Part shown: piece by piece, positions 6,820 to 16,249 of the stretch
Numbering within the stretch: the stretch's first letter is position 1
Layout of the letters: each line of letters opens with the position of its first letter
From: an uncultured Lachnospiraceae bacterium
GTDB lineage: Bacteria > Bacillota > Clostridia > Lachnospirales > Lachnospiraceae
Assembly: GCA_910587765.1 (NCBI GenBank)
Contig: CAJUNR010000025.1
Location: 1 to 64,000, forward strand
Direction: 5' to 3'
Length of the DNA stretch: 64,000 nt
Translations under genes and position numbers: made by a program
Notes under the pieces: generated by a model
Database searches by the model: none
What the model saw: only the letters and a program-made list of their open reading frames with translations
Told to the model about the DNA's origin: nothing

Positions 6820-8439
6820 ATGCAATACGATTTTTTGAAGCATTTTCCCCGCCGCATGAAAAGCGTCGGGCTTCATTTTATGCTGATTCAGAACAGCATC
6901 CAGAAGACGACCTGGAAGCAGTACGGCTTTGCGTCCGGTGCGGAGCAGATCAATCTCATCTATGCGGTTCTGCTCTATATCATGGAGCAGTCTCTGCGGG
7001 AGGAACACTGCACCATGGACGACATCGGCGCCTATATTGATTCGGTCAACATGCAGCATTTCCGGAAGAGCCTGAACTATGACCAGTGCAGGCAGCTCGG
7101 CGATTTTATCGTCAATGTAATCCTGTCCAACGAAGGAAAGGCCATGTATTTTGACGGCTTTGACTTTGAGGAAAACGAATATCAGAACATGCACATCAGT
7201 TATGTGGCCAACCGCATCGTCTATGTGGACCAGGAATTTCGGCGCACGTCGTATTATCTCACGGATGACGGGTATAATCTGCTGCTTTCCACCCTGGAAA
7301 TCGAGAATAACATGAAGCTGACCGTCCACGAGATGATCTTTCAGATGCATCTGGAGAAGCAAAGCTATGACAAAGCCGTGGACGAGATCAAAAACGTCTT
7401 CAATCTGATGCGCGTTCAGCTTCAGAAAATTCAGGACGCCTGCGGAAAGATCCGCAGGAATGCCCTGAACTATTCGGTGCGGGATTATGAGACGATTCTT
7501 GTGGAAAATCTTGATACGATTCAGGACACCAAGCAGAAATTTCAGAATTACCGGGAGATGGTGAAGAGCCGGGCGAGAGAACTGGAGGAGAAAAATATCA
7601 ATGTGCAGCAGCTTCTGCCGAGAGAGGAGGAGAAGCTGAATCATCTGCGGGAGATCGAGGCTTATCTGAACCGGACCATTGATGAACATCAGAAAATTCT
7701 CAGCGGGCATTTCGACCTGAAGGCGCTCTATACGAGGGAGCTGGAGCAGCTCTCGCGGATGTCGCTGATTCAGCGTTTTCCGCTCAGGACCGGCCTCTAC
7801 GACGAGGTGCTTAAAAATGCGGATACCCTCACAAGGCTGGATTATTTCCTGCGCCCGCTGTTCAACCGGGACCCGGAGAAAGCCTATAACCTGAACCGGG
7901 CGTTTCAGCTTCAGCGGCCCGCCCGCCGGAGGACGGAAGCGGACAGCGAGGAAGAACTGGATTTTGACGAGGAGCGCTGGAGAAGGGAGAAGGAGCGGCT
8001 TCGTCAGGAAAAACTGAAAAAATACGAGGGAAGTCTCGGATGCCTGCTCCGTCATGCCTCCGGGGAGGACGGTATTTCTCTGCTGGAATTGAGCGGCCGG
8101 CTGGGCGAGGCGGAGCAGGAAGAACTGATTCCGGACGTGGAGATTTTTAAGGAGATCATGGTGGAGCTGATTCGGAACCGGGACATTGATCTGACGGCGC
8201 TTACAAAGGAGCGCAGCGAATACCTTCAGGACGGCGCCGAAGAGTTCCAGTTGAACGATATGCTTTTGAAGCTGGCGGATGCGGAGGCGGAAGCCGGGAA
8301 AAAGCGGATCCGCAGGATCCATGTGTCCAGGATCGAGGACGGAAGTACGGTGCTCTTTGGCGGAATTTTGGCGGAAGACGGAAGGAGAAGAGAGATCCGG
8401 TGCTCCAACGTGCGGCTCCGGGTATTCAGGGAGGAATAG
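6820..8439 (+). CDS. jetA: Wadjet JetA, kleisin-like subunit
   Basis: 539 residues. The N terminus (MQYDFLKHFPRRM) and the RRTSYYLTDDGYNLLLSTLE segment resemble the Clostridial Wadjet JetA family. A long helical and coiled-coil middle (about 175-300) is followed by a charged linker (about 365-405, EEELDFDEERWRREKERLRQ type, abbreviated). A winged-helix C-terminal part comes last. By analogy with MukF, JetA bridges the heads of the JetC dimer and holds JetB. It lies 15 bp after jetD and 5 bp before jetB. Confidence 0.85.
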   Translation: MQYDFLKHFPRRMKSVGLHFMLIQNSIQKTTWKQYGFASGAEQINLIYAVLLYIMEQSLREEHCTMDDIGAYIDSVNMQHFRKSLNYDQCRQLGDFIVNVILSNEGKAMYFDGFDFEENEYQNMHISYVANRIVYVDQEFRRTSYYLTDDGYNLLLSTLEIENNMKLTVHEMIFQMHLEKQSYDKAVDEIKNVFNLMRVQLQKIQDACGKIRRNALNYSVRDYETILVENLDTIQDTKQKFQNYREMVKSRARELEEKNINVQQLLPREEEKLNHLREIEAYLNRTIDEHQKILSGHFDLKALYTRELEQLSRMSLIQRFPLRTGLYDEVLKNADTLTRLDYFLRPLFNRDPEKAYNLNRAFQLQRPARRRTEADSEEELDFDEERWRREKERLRQEKLKKYEGSLGCLLRHASGEDGISLLELSGRLGEAEQEELIPDVEIFKEIMVELIRNRDIDLTALTKERSEYLQDGAEEFQLNDMLLKLADAEAEAGKKRIRRIHVSRIEDGSTVLFGGILAEDGRRREIRCSNVRLRVFREE

Positions 8440-8444
8440 CGGTT

Positions 8445-9161
8445 ATGGCATATGAACTTCAGACAGTCAGACTGAGCCAGGAGATTTTTTATTATCTGCT
8501 GGAACATCATGAATTGAAAGAGGAGGAGGAAACGGCGCTTTATCGGGCCTACACGGAGCAGGAGGAGGTGCAGAATCTGGTGAAATCTCAGGGGGAAGCT
8601 GCTGACAGCATCATAGAGCGCTATGGGAACGTCGTCTATCTGATTCCCCGGGAAGACAACGATTATCTGGGATATTCCAAAGGACAGTTGAAAAGCATTC
8701 TCTGCCGCTCGGGGGCCACGGACCGGGACTATTATCTGTCGCAGTTTGTGATTCTGACGCTTCTGGTGGAATTTTACGACGGACAGGGGAGCAGCAGCAA
8801 GGCGAGGGAGTACATCCGCACTGGAGAACTTCAGAACTGCATTTCCGCCCGCTTGAAGGAAGGGGCGGAACAGATGGACGAAGAGGAGGAAGAGCGTCAG
8901 GGCATCGCGTTTACGGACATGCTTCAGGCCTATGAGGCGCTGAAGTCCGACGAACGGGGTTCCCGGGCGAAGACGACGAAGGAAGGATTTCTCCATTACA
9001 TTCTGCTCTTTCTGGAAAAGCAGGGGCTGGTGGAGTATGTGGAGCAGGACGAGATGGTTAAGACGACCAAAAAGCTTGACAATTTTATGGACTGGAATCT
9101 TCTGAATCAGAACAATTACGGAAGAGTCCTGAAAATACTGGGGGTAAGAAGCGATGAGTAA
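8445..9161 (+). CDS. jetB: Wadjet JetB, MukE-like subunit
   Basis: 238 residues with no catalytic motif. The mostly helical sequence has an acidic patch (QMDEEEEERQ) near the middle and a C-terminal winged-helix-like segment ending NNYGRVLKILG. Position and size match the MukE-like JetB of Wadjet operons (probably the DUF6063 type, named from memory). ATG 8445 follows GGGAGGAATAGCGGTT; an upstream in-frame ATG inside jetA is poorer. The last eight bases overlap the start of jetC, so the two are translationally coupled. Confidence 0.82.
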   Translation: MAYELQTVRLSQEIFYYLLEHHELKEEEETALYRAYTEQEEVQNLVKSQGEAADSIIERYGNVVYLIPREDNDYLGYSKGQLKSILCRSGATDRDYYLSQFVILTLLVEFYDGQGSSSKAREYIRTGELQNCISARLKEGAEQMDEEEEERQGIAFTDMLQAYEALKSDERGSRAKTTKEGFLHYILLFLEKQGLVEYVEQDEMVKTTKKLDNFMDWNLLNQNNYGRVLKILGVRSDE

Positions 9162-12100
9162 GATCAATGCCGTGCGGCTGATCAATGTCAATTATAACAA
9201 CAACGCCATCCGCATCAGCGACGAGACGTTTTATTTTCACGGAGAAAGCACCCTTCTGTCCCTCAGAAACGGCGGCGGGAAATCCGTGCTGGTGCAGATG
9301 ATAACGGCGCCTTTTGTGCACAAACGGTACCGGGATGCCAAAGACCGGCCTTTCGAGAGTTATTTTACGACCAGCAAGCCTTCGTTCATTCTGGTGGAAT
9401 GGGTGCTGGACCAGGGGGCCGGATATGTACTGACCGGGATGATGGTCCGCAGGAGCCAGGATGCGGAGACGGAGAACGACGAGGCGCTGGAGATGGTGAC
9501 GATCATCAGCGAATACCGAGAGCCGTGCCTGCAGGATATCCGTCATCTGCCGGTGGTGGAAAAAGGGGCGAAGGAGATGGTCCTGAAAAATTTCGCGGCG
9601 TGCAGGCAGTTGTTTGACGCTTATAAAAAGGACAGTTCCCTTCGCTTTTTCTGTTATGACGGCGCGAACGCCGCCCAGACCCGGCAGTATTTTAACAAAC
9701 TGGCGGAATATCAGATCAACTATAAGGAATGGGAGTCCATCATCAAGAAGGTGAATCTCAAGGAGTCCGGTCTGTCGGACCTCTTCTCGGACTGCCGGGA
9801 CGAGAAGGGACTGGTGGAGAAATGGTTTCTGGACGCGGTGGAGAGCAGGCTGAACCGGGAGAAGAACCGGATGAAGGAATTTCAGAATCTGCTGGAGAAA
9901 TATGTGGCCCAGTATCAGGACAATCAGGTTAAGATTCGGCGCCGGGATATCATCCGCCTGTTCCGCGAGGAGGCGGTCCCCATCCGGGAACAGGCAGAGC
10001 AGTATCGGGAGGAGGAAGAGAAGGAAAAGGAACAGATGCATCTGCTGGCGCAGTTGATCGAAGAGCTGAACCGGTTGAAGGGGCTGTCGGAGGAGGCGCA
10101 CCGGACGGTTTTGGGGAACATGGAGGAGATACTGGAGCAGCTCGCGAGAATCGAGTATGAGAAGCTGTCCGGGGAGATGCACAGGCTGGAGGAAAAGCTC
10201 CGTTATCATATGAGCAATCGGGACATGATCGAGGCGGAGCAGGAGGCTCTGACGAGAGAGGCAGAAAAGGTGGAGCGCAGGCTTCATCTGCTGGCGTGCG
10301 CCAGACAGCAGGAATATCTGGCGGAGATCCGGGCGGAGCTTCTGGAGATCCGGCAGCGGATCGAGGTGTCCAGACAGGAGGAAGCGGAGCTTGCGCCGGA
10401 GCGGAACCGGATCGGCAGAACGCTGTATGAGCATTATGGACGCGCCGTCGCCGAAAACGAGAGCGCTTTTGGCAGAAACAGGGAAAAGTACGAAGCGTTG
10501 AGCGCACAGACGGCGGCGGAGAAAGAGAAGCTGACCGGATATGAGAAGTCTCTCAGGGAAGAGGCGTCCAGGCAGGGGGCGCTGAGGAGCAGGGTGGAGT
10601 CCTACGACCGGCAGGAGGAGCAGTACAACCGCATTTACGGAGAACAGCTTGCCCGCAGCATTCTGGGGGAGTATGAGCCGGGGACTCTGGATATCCGCAG
10701 GGAACGGGTCCGGAAAGAGCTGGAGGAATGCGTCCGCGGCCGTCAGAGGATGAAGAAGCAGCAGGAGACCGGGACGGACCGGCTGAAAGGTCTGGAGCGG
10801 AGTCTGCAGAGCCTGAACGCAGAACTGGTGCGGAAAGAGGCGCAGAGGGAGCAGCAGGAGGCGCAGAAGGAGAGCTACGACAGGGAACTGAGGGAGCGCA
10901 GGGTCGTGCTTCAGTATCTGGGCCTGCCGGAGGAGACGTGTTTTCAGACGGAGGAGATTCTGCAGGCCTCCGGCAGGAAATTAAAAGAACTGGACGGTCT
11001 GCTTCAGAACCTGAGACAGGAGGAGGGGCGGCTGAAGAAGGAGCATCGGCAGTTGACGGAAGGGCGGACGCTGGAGCTGCCGGAGGCGCTGGAGAGCGAG
11101 CTTGCGGAGCTGGGCGTGCCCGTCGTCTACGGTATGGAGTGGCTGCGGAAAAACGGGTATACGGAAGAACAGAACCGCAGGCTGGTGCACAGTCACCCGT
11201 TTCTCCCCTATGCGCTGATGCTGTCAAGGAAAGAACTTGACAGACTGAGGAAACAGAAGGGAAAGATTTTCACCTCTTTTCCGGTGCCCATTGTCGTGCG
11301 GGAGGAACTGGAGGAGGGGACGGCCAGGGAGAGCGGCGGCGTCCTGAATCTGTCCGGCGTACATTTTTACCTGTTGTTCAATGAGAATCTGTTAAATGAG
11401 GAGAAGCTGCGTCTGCTGGTGGAAGAGAAGGAGCAGGAGATCCGCAAAATACAGGAAGCAGTCGGACGCCGGAAGAGAGAATACGACGAATCCTACGAGC
11501 GTCAGGAGAAAGTGCGAAATCAGTCGGTCAGCAGGGAGCGGTACGAGGAGAACGAGCGGCGTCTGCAGGAGCTTTCCCGGGAGCTGGAGGAGACGAAGGA
11601 AACGATCCGTATGAGCCGGGAAGAGCAGGGCGCGCTGGAGCAGGAGCAAAAGGCGCTGGAGCAGAAACTGCGGGATTCGGAAAAAGTGCTGGAGCGGCTG
11701 CGGAGACGGCAGGAGGATCTGGAACAGCTCTGCCGGGATTACGAACAGTACGGGCAGAACCGTCAGGAGCTGGAGTGGTGCGGGCGCGCCATCAAACGTC
11801 TGGAGGAACGAAAGGCGCTGGCGCAGGCCAGTCTGGAACAGTTCGGCGAGGAACAGAAGTCGCTGGAGCTGGAAGCCGGCCGGCTGGAAGACAGCGGCAG
11901 AAAGCTGAAGGAAAAACGGCAGATTTATGAAACGTACGCGCAGTGCGGGGAAGGCAGGGAACCGGAGTCTCCGGAGGAAGCGGAGCTTCTGGAAGCCCGC
12001 TATCTCGCCATCACAAGCCGTCTGTCGCTGGAGCTTCGCAGCATGGAGGAGCAGGAGAGCCGTGTGGCGAAGCGGTACGAGACCGCGGCGGAGGATCTGG

Positions 12101-13563
12101 AACACACGCGGCTGCGTTATCGTCTGGAGCCGGAGGCATGGAAGGGGACTCCCTGCAATAAGAAGGAGGAACTGCATCAGGAGGTCCTTCTGGAAGACTG
12201 CAGAAGAAAGCAGGCTCAAAAGCAGGGGCTTTTGACCGAGGAAGAAAAACAGATCTCGGCGGCGGAGCAGCAGAAGAAAGACTGCCTCCGCCGGATACAG
12301 GAGACGTGCGGGAAGGAGAAGGCGCTCCCCAAAAGCGAGATTCAGGAGCAGGATCACGAGGCCCGGAAGAAGGAACTGGAGTACCGGAAAAAAGAACTTC
12401 AAAAGGAGGCGGAGAAGCTGCAGGAACGCCTGCAGGGCTATGAGGAAAATCTGACGGCGCTGTCCGAGTACCGCGGGTTCCCTCTGGGAGAACCGGTGGA
12501 ATGGGAGCGCGATCTGTCGGAACTGAACCGGCAGGAGCTGAGGGATTTTCAGGGCATCCGGATCCGGGAATACCGCGACAGCACCCAGAACAGGCAGAAA
12601 GCGAGAAACCGGCTGGATCAGGTATTGAACCGCGTCGTCCGCATGGAGGTGTTTCAGGAGGATTTTTACCGGAAACCGCTGGAGGCCATGCTTGAGCTGA
12701 CGGATGAGGCGGGACAGGTTCTGCGGCAGTTGTCGATGACGCTTTCGTCCTATGAAAGCCTGATGGAGAAGCTGGAAGTAGACATCTCTCTGGTGGAGAA
12801 GGAAAAGGAGAAGATCGTGGAGCTTCTGGAGGATTATGTGAGAGAGGTTCACCAGAATATGGATCGCATCGACGCCAATTCCACCATCACGGTCCGGGAG
12901 CGGCCGGTGAAGATGCTGAAGATTCAGCTTCCGCAGTGGGAGGAGAACGAGAATCTCTATCGTCTGCGCCTGCAGGATCTGATCGATGAGGTGACGAAAA
13001 AAGGCCTGCAGATTCTGGCGGAAAACGGGAACGCGCAGGAATATTTCGGCACGCAGCTCACGACCAGGAATTTGTACGACGCGGTCGTCGGCATCGGAAA
13101 CGTACAGATCCGTCTGTACAAGATCGAGGCGCAGCGGGAATATCCGATCACCTGGGCGGATGTGGCGAAGAACTCCGGCGGCGAAGGCTTCCTGTCCGCG
13201 TTTGTGATCCTGTCCAGTCTGCTCTACTATATGCGCAGGGACGAGACGGACCTTTTCGCCGACCGCAACGAGGGCAAGGTGCTTCTGATGGACAATCCTT
13301 TCGCGCAGACCAATGCGGCGCACCTTCTGAAACCGCTGATGGAGGTGGCGAAGAAAAGCAACACGCAGCTCATCTGTCTGACCGGGCTGGGAGGCGAGTC
13401 GATTTACAGCCGCTTCGACAATATCTATGTGCTGAACCTGATCGCTGCCAGCCTGCGAAGCGGGATGCAGTATTTAAGAGCGGATCATCTCAAGGGCGGC
13501 GAACCGGAGACGATGGTGGTATCGCAGATTCAGGTGATGGAGCAGCAGGAGCTGATCTTCTGA
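9154..13563 (+). CDS. jetC: Wadjet JetC, SMC/MukB-like ATPase
   Basis: 1469 residues with SMC architecture: an N-terminal ATPase half with Walker A RNGGGKSV (residues 39-45), and two very long coiled coils (about 230-620 and 720-1200). A hinge-like globular region lies near 640-740. The C-terminal half carries the ABC signature SGGE (1341-1344) and Walker B KVLLMDNPFAQ (Asp at 1380). The residue after the Walker B Asp is Asn where SMC and SbcC proteins usually have Glu. In studied systems JetC extrudes plasmid DNA loops to activate JetD. Base use is GC-rich like the neighbouring core genes. A decayed fragment of a second jetC lies at 16024-16206. Confidence 0.9.
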   Translation: MSKINAVRLINVNYNNNAIRISDETFYFHGESTLLSLRNGGGKSVLVQMITAPFVHKRYRDAKDRPFESYFTTSKPSFILVEWVLDQGAGYVLTGMMVRRSQDAETENDEALEMVTIISEYREPCLQDIRHLPVVEKGAKEMVLKNFAACRQLFDAYKKDSSLRFFCYDGANAAQTRQYFNKLAEYQINYKEWESIIKKVNLKESGLSDLFSDCRDEKGLVEKWFLDAVESRLNREKNRMKEFQNLLEKYVAQYQDNQVKIRRRDIIRLFREEAVPIREQAEQYREEEEKEKEQMHLLAQLIEELNRLKGLSEEAHRTVLGNMEEILEQLARIEYEKLSGEMHRLEEKLRYHMSNRDMIEAEQEALTREAEKVERRLHLLACARQQEYLAEIRAELLEIRQRIEVSRQEEAELAPERNRIGRTLYEHYGRAVAENESAFGRNREKYEALSAQTAAEKEKLTGYEKSLREEASRQGALRSRVESYDRQEEQYNRIYGEQLARSILGEYEPGTLDIRRERVRKELEECVRGRQRMKKQQETGTDRLKGLERSLQSLNAELVRKEAQREQQEAQKESYDRELRERRVVLQYLGLPEETCFQTEEILQASGRKLKELDGLLQNLRQEEGRLKKEHRQLTEGRTLELPEALESELAELGVPVVYGMEWLRKNGYTEEQNRRLVHSHPFLPYALMLSRKELDRLRKQKGKIFTSFPVPIVVREELEEGTARESGGVLNLSGVHFYLLFNENLLNEEKLRLLVEEKEQEIRKIQEAVGRRKREYDESYERQEKVRNQSVSRERYEENERRLQELSRELEETKETIRMSREEQGALEQEQKALEQKLRDSEKVLERLRRRQEDLEQLCRDYEQYGQNRQELEWCGRAIKRLEERKALAQASLEQFGEEQKSLELEAGRLEDSGRKLKEKRQIYETYAQCGEGREPESPEEAELLEARYLAITSRLSLELRSMEEQESRVAKRYETAAEDLEHTRLRYRLEPEAWKGTPCNKKEELHQEVLLEDCRRKQAQKQGLLTEEEKQISAAEQQKKDCLRRIQETCGKEKALPKSEIQEQDHEARKKELEYRKKELQKEAEKLQERLQGYEENLTALSEYRGFPLGEPVEWERDLSELNRQELRDFQGIRIREYRDSTQNRQKARNRLDQVLNRVVRMEVFQEDFYRKPLEAMLELTDEAGQVLRQLSMTLSSYESLMEKLEVDISLVEKEKEKIVELLEDYVREVHQNMDRIDANSTITVRERPVKMLKIQLPQWEENENLYRLRLQDLIDEVTKKGLQILAENGNAQEYFGTQLTTRNLYDAVVGIGNVQIRLYKIEAQREYPITWADVAKNSGGEGFLSAFVILSSLLYYMRRDETDLFADRNEGKVLLMDNPFAQTNAAHLLKPLMEVAKKSNTQLICLTGLGGESIYSRFDNIYVLNLIAASLRSGMQYLRADHLKGGEPETMVVSQIQVMEQQELIF

Positions 13564-13686
13564 TGCGGGAGGAATACGGTTACAGATTACATAGACGGCA
13601 TGAATCGCCAGGGAACTGTCCGGCGCGCCGCAGGACGGCGGAATACGGACGGACAAGGGATTTCATACAAAAAGGAGTGTTTCGAG

Positions 13687-14319
13687 ATGGGGAAGAAGAT
13701 CAGAATTTTATGTTATGGGGATTCCAATACCTTCGGCTATATTCCGGGAAGGGGCGGCAGGTATGACCGCCATACCCGCTGGCCCGGGCGGCTGCAGGAA
13801 CTTCTGGGTAGCGGTTATCAGGTCGTGGAGGAGGGGCTGTGCGGCAGAACGACGGTCTACGAAGATGCGTCGGAGGCGGGCAGGTGCGGTCTGGAGCGGA
13901 TCCGGGATGCGGTGGAAAAAAGCCGTCCTCTGGATCTTTTGATCCTCATGCTCGGAAGCAACGACTGCAAGAGACGGTTCGGGGCGTCGGCTGCGGAGAT
14001 TACAGAAGGACTCGGAAAAACAGCGGATGCGGCCGACGACTGCGGGGAGCGGGCGTTCGCGGTGCTTTTGATCGCTCCGGCGGCCATGACGGAACGGGTC
14101 ATGCACAGCGGGTTCGGCCCGGAGTTCGACCGGCGGTCGATCGAAGTGTCGAAGGAACTGGCGCAGGAATATGAAAGGCTGGCCGAGAAGTGCGGCTACG
14201 GCTTTCTGGATGCCTCGAAGGCGACGCAGGTCAGCGAGGCCGACGGGCTGCATCTGGACGCGCAGGGACACCGGAAGCTGGCGGAGGCGGTGTCGGAGTG
14301 GGTGAAAAGACAGTGGTGA
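13687..14319 (+). CDS. SGNH/GDSL-type esterase or lipase
   Basis: 210 residues. Block I is ILCYGDSNTFGY (catalytic Ser13), block III MLGSNDCKRRF, and block V DGLHLDAQGH with the Asp and His of the triad. No signal peptide is visible, so it is probably cytosolic. The family deacylates esters of varied kinds and the substrate is unknown. The start follows AAGGAGTGTTTCGAG. It lies 123 bp downstream of jetC on the same strand. Nothing in known Wadjet systems needs an esterase, so I treat it as a passenger between defence modules. Confidence 0.88.
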   Translation: MGKKIRILCYGDSNTFGYIPGRGGRYDRHTRWPGRLQELLGSGYQVVEEGLCGRTTVYEDASEAGRCGLERIRDAVEKSRPLDLLILMLGSNDCKRRFGASAAEITEGLGKTADAADDCGERAFAVLLIAPAAMTERVMHSGFGPEFDRRSIEVSKELAQEYERLAEKCGYGFLDASKATQVSEADGLHLDAQGHRKLAEAVSEWVKRQW

Positions 14320-14413
14320 CGGAGGGGACTTTATGATAGAATAAAGTATCCGGATGATGCAGGAGACAGAATGCGGCCGGGGAATAGGTTCCGGAAAGGA
14401 GAATAAAACACGG

Positions 14414-16021
14414 ATGAGCAGGACATTTAACATTGCGGCAGACTGTAAGCCCGGTCTGCATTATATGGTGGATCTTCACTCCCGACTGGAGCAGATCAAA
14501 GGGTATGTGGACAGAGGCGAGTATCTGTCAATCAACCGCGCCCGTCAATATGGAAAAACAACGATGCTTCGCGCATTGAATGAGTATCTGAAAGACATCT
14601 ACTATGTGGTCGGCATGGATTTTCAAATTCAGATGAGCGGTGCAAAATTCCGCAGTGAAAATGCGTTTTCGGTTGCGTTTGCAAGAGCATTTGTCCGCAT
14701 CATGCGTAATCTGAATGTGGTATTTCCGGAGAAGATGGAGCAGGAGTTGAATCAGTTGCAGGAGGCAGCGCGGGAAAAAAGCGAAGCTCTGGAGCTGGTA
14801 GAGCTTTTTCAGCGTCTGAATGATATCTGCAGGGAATCGGATCGGCCTCTGGTGTTGATCGTTGACGAGGTTGACAGTGCGGTAGATAATCAGGTATTTC
14901 TTGACTTCTTGGCTCAGTTGAGAGGATATTATATTGACAGGGATCGGTCGTCTACATTCCAGTCGGTCATTCTGGCAGGTGTGTACGACATCCGAAATCT
15001 GAAGCGGAAATTTCGTTCGGATGAAGAGCACAAGTGGAACAGTCCATGGAACATTGCGGTGGAATTTAAAGTGGACATGAGCTTTTCCGCAGACGAGATT
15101 GCGGAAATGCTGAAAGATTATGAACAAGATCATGCGACAGGAATGGATATTGCAGAGATGGCCCGACTGGTTTATGAGCATACATCGGGTTATCCGTTTC
15201 TGGTGTCGAAGCTTTGCAAACTGATGGATGAAGAGGTGGCTGGAAGCGAGAGCTATTCGGGAGTAAAGGAAGCGTGGACGTACGCCGGATTTCTGGAAGC
15301 AGAAAAGATACTGATTGGAGAAAAAAATACGCTGTTTGAGTCTATGGTGAATAAACTGTATGATTTTCCGGAACTGAAAGAAATCGTTTATTCTATTCTG
15401 TTTACGGGCAAAGAAAGCCCCTATAATGTATTGAATCAGGCAATCGCAACGGCGGAGATGTTCGGTTTTGTAAAGAATAGGAACGGTGTGGTGACGATTG
15501 CCAACCGTATTTTTGAGATGGTATTTTACAATCTGTTTTTGACATCGGCAAAGGAACAGAATACGGATATTTATAAAGCGGCGTTACAGGATAAAAATCG
15601 CTTTCTTTATGCCGGACATTTGAATATAGAGTTGCTGCTGGAGCGCTTTGTAATGCATTTTGATGAACTGTACGGGGACCGTCCGGACAAATTCAAAGAA
15701 GAGGACGGAAGACGGTATTTTCTGTTATATCTTCGACCGATCATCAACGGAACGGGAAATTATTATGTAGAGTCCAGAACCCGGAACATGGAACGGACAG
15801 ATGTGATCATCGATTACCGGGGAGAACAAAGTATTATTGAATTGAAAATCTGGCGGGGAAATGCGTATAACGAACGCGGGGAAGAGCAGCTTATGGAGTA
15901 TCTGGACCATTACCATCTGAAAAAGGGATATATGCTGAGTTTCAATTTTAATAAGAAAAAAGAGATCGGGATCAAGCATATCGTGATTGGGGGTAAAGTG
16001 CTGGTTGAGGCGGTGGTGTAG
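14414..16021 (+). CDS. AAA-like ATPase with C-terminal PD-(D/E)XK nuclease-like domain
   Basis: 535 residues. Walker A-like NRARQYGKTTML sits near residues 39-50 and Walker B-like LVLIVDEVDSAV near residues 138-149. The AAA-like domain is followed by a helical region with YPFLVSKLCKL. The C terminus has the PD-(D/E)XK pattern VIIDYRG...IIELKIWRG, with Asp and Glu-x-Lys. Such proteins are often found in defence islands and among mobile genes, but no precise role is established that I can name. ATG 14414 was chosen because the residues before it are poor in family character; GGAG lies 12 bases upstream. The gene is clearly more AT-rich than jetC or the Shango genes. Confidence 0.78.
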   Translation: MSRTFNIAADCKPGLHYMVDLHSRLEQIKGYVDRGEYLSINRARQYGKTTMLRALNEYLKDIYYVVGMDFQIQMSGAKFRSENAFSVAFARAFVRIMRNLNVVFPEKMEQELNQLQEAAREKSEALELVELFQRLNDICRESDRPLVLIVDEVDSAVDNQVFLDFLAQLRGYYIDRDRSSTFQSVILAGVYDIRNLKRKFRSDEEHKWNSPWNIAVEFKVDMSFSADEIAEMLKDYEQDHATGMDIAEMARLVYEHTSGYPFLVSKLCKLMDEEVAGSESYSGVKEAWTYAGFLEAEKILIGEKNTLFESMVNKLYDFPELKEIVYSILFTGKESPYNVLNQAIATAEMFGFVKNRNGVVTIANRIFEMVFYNLFLTSAKEQNTDIYKAALQDKNRFLYAGHLNIELLLERFVMHFDELYGDRPDKFKEEDGRRYFLLYLRPIINGTGNYYVESRTRNMERTDVIIDYRGEQSIIELKIWRGNAYNERGEEQLMEYLDHYHLKKGYMLSFNFNKKKEIGIKHIVIGGKVLVEAVV

Positions 16022-16023
16022 AT

Positions 16024-16206
16024 GTTCACTTCACAGCTTGCTGCAACATTTCATTGTTAGACAGGAGGTCTATGTGGGTTCATCCGGCAATAAGCCGGGC
16101 ATTAAGTGTAAGAGTGTCATCCGTCCTACAAATATTTTCAGATAGTCAAGAACAGGCTTACGAAGTAATGGACAATTCTTTCGCATAGACCAATACGGTA
16201 CTTACA
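16024..16206 (+). pseudogene. Decayed fragment of a jetC-like gene
   Basis: ATGGACAATTCTTTCGCATA (16168-16187) and the bases after it match the jetC Walker B region at 13288-13318 at 27 of 31 positions, and all four differences are transitions. One converts the Gln codon after FA to TAG. Upstream, in the same order as in jetC, lie weaker matches: TCCGGC and GTCATCCGTCC, aligned to the SGGE and VILSS codons, and TTC...CAGCTT, aligned to the FGTQL codons. Spacing is shortened and frames are broken. This looks like the 3' stump of a former second Wadjet operon, left between two accessory genes. Confidence 0.6.
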
Positions 16207-16249
16207 AAAGAAATATGGGATATCCCATTCAGACTAACGGAGAAGAAAT

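Noticed and set aside
6754..8322. Long minus-strand frame over jetA
   Set aside because: The residues are Leu/His/Gln-rich shadow sequence without motifs, and jetA is supported by family pattern and operon position.
11392..13323. Minus-strand 643-codon frame over the jetC coiled coils
   Set aside because: Coiled-coil codons (GAG, CTG, AAG, CAG) read backwards give open Leu/Gln/Phe-rich frames. There is no independent support.
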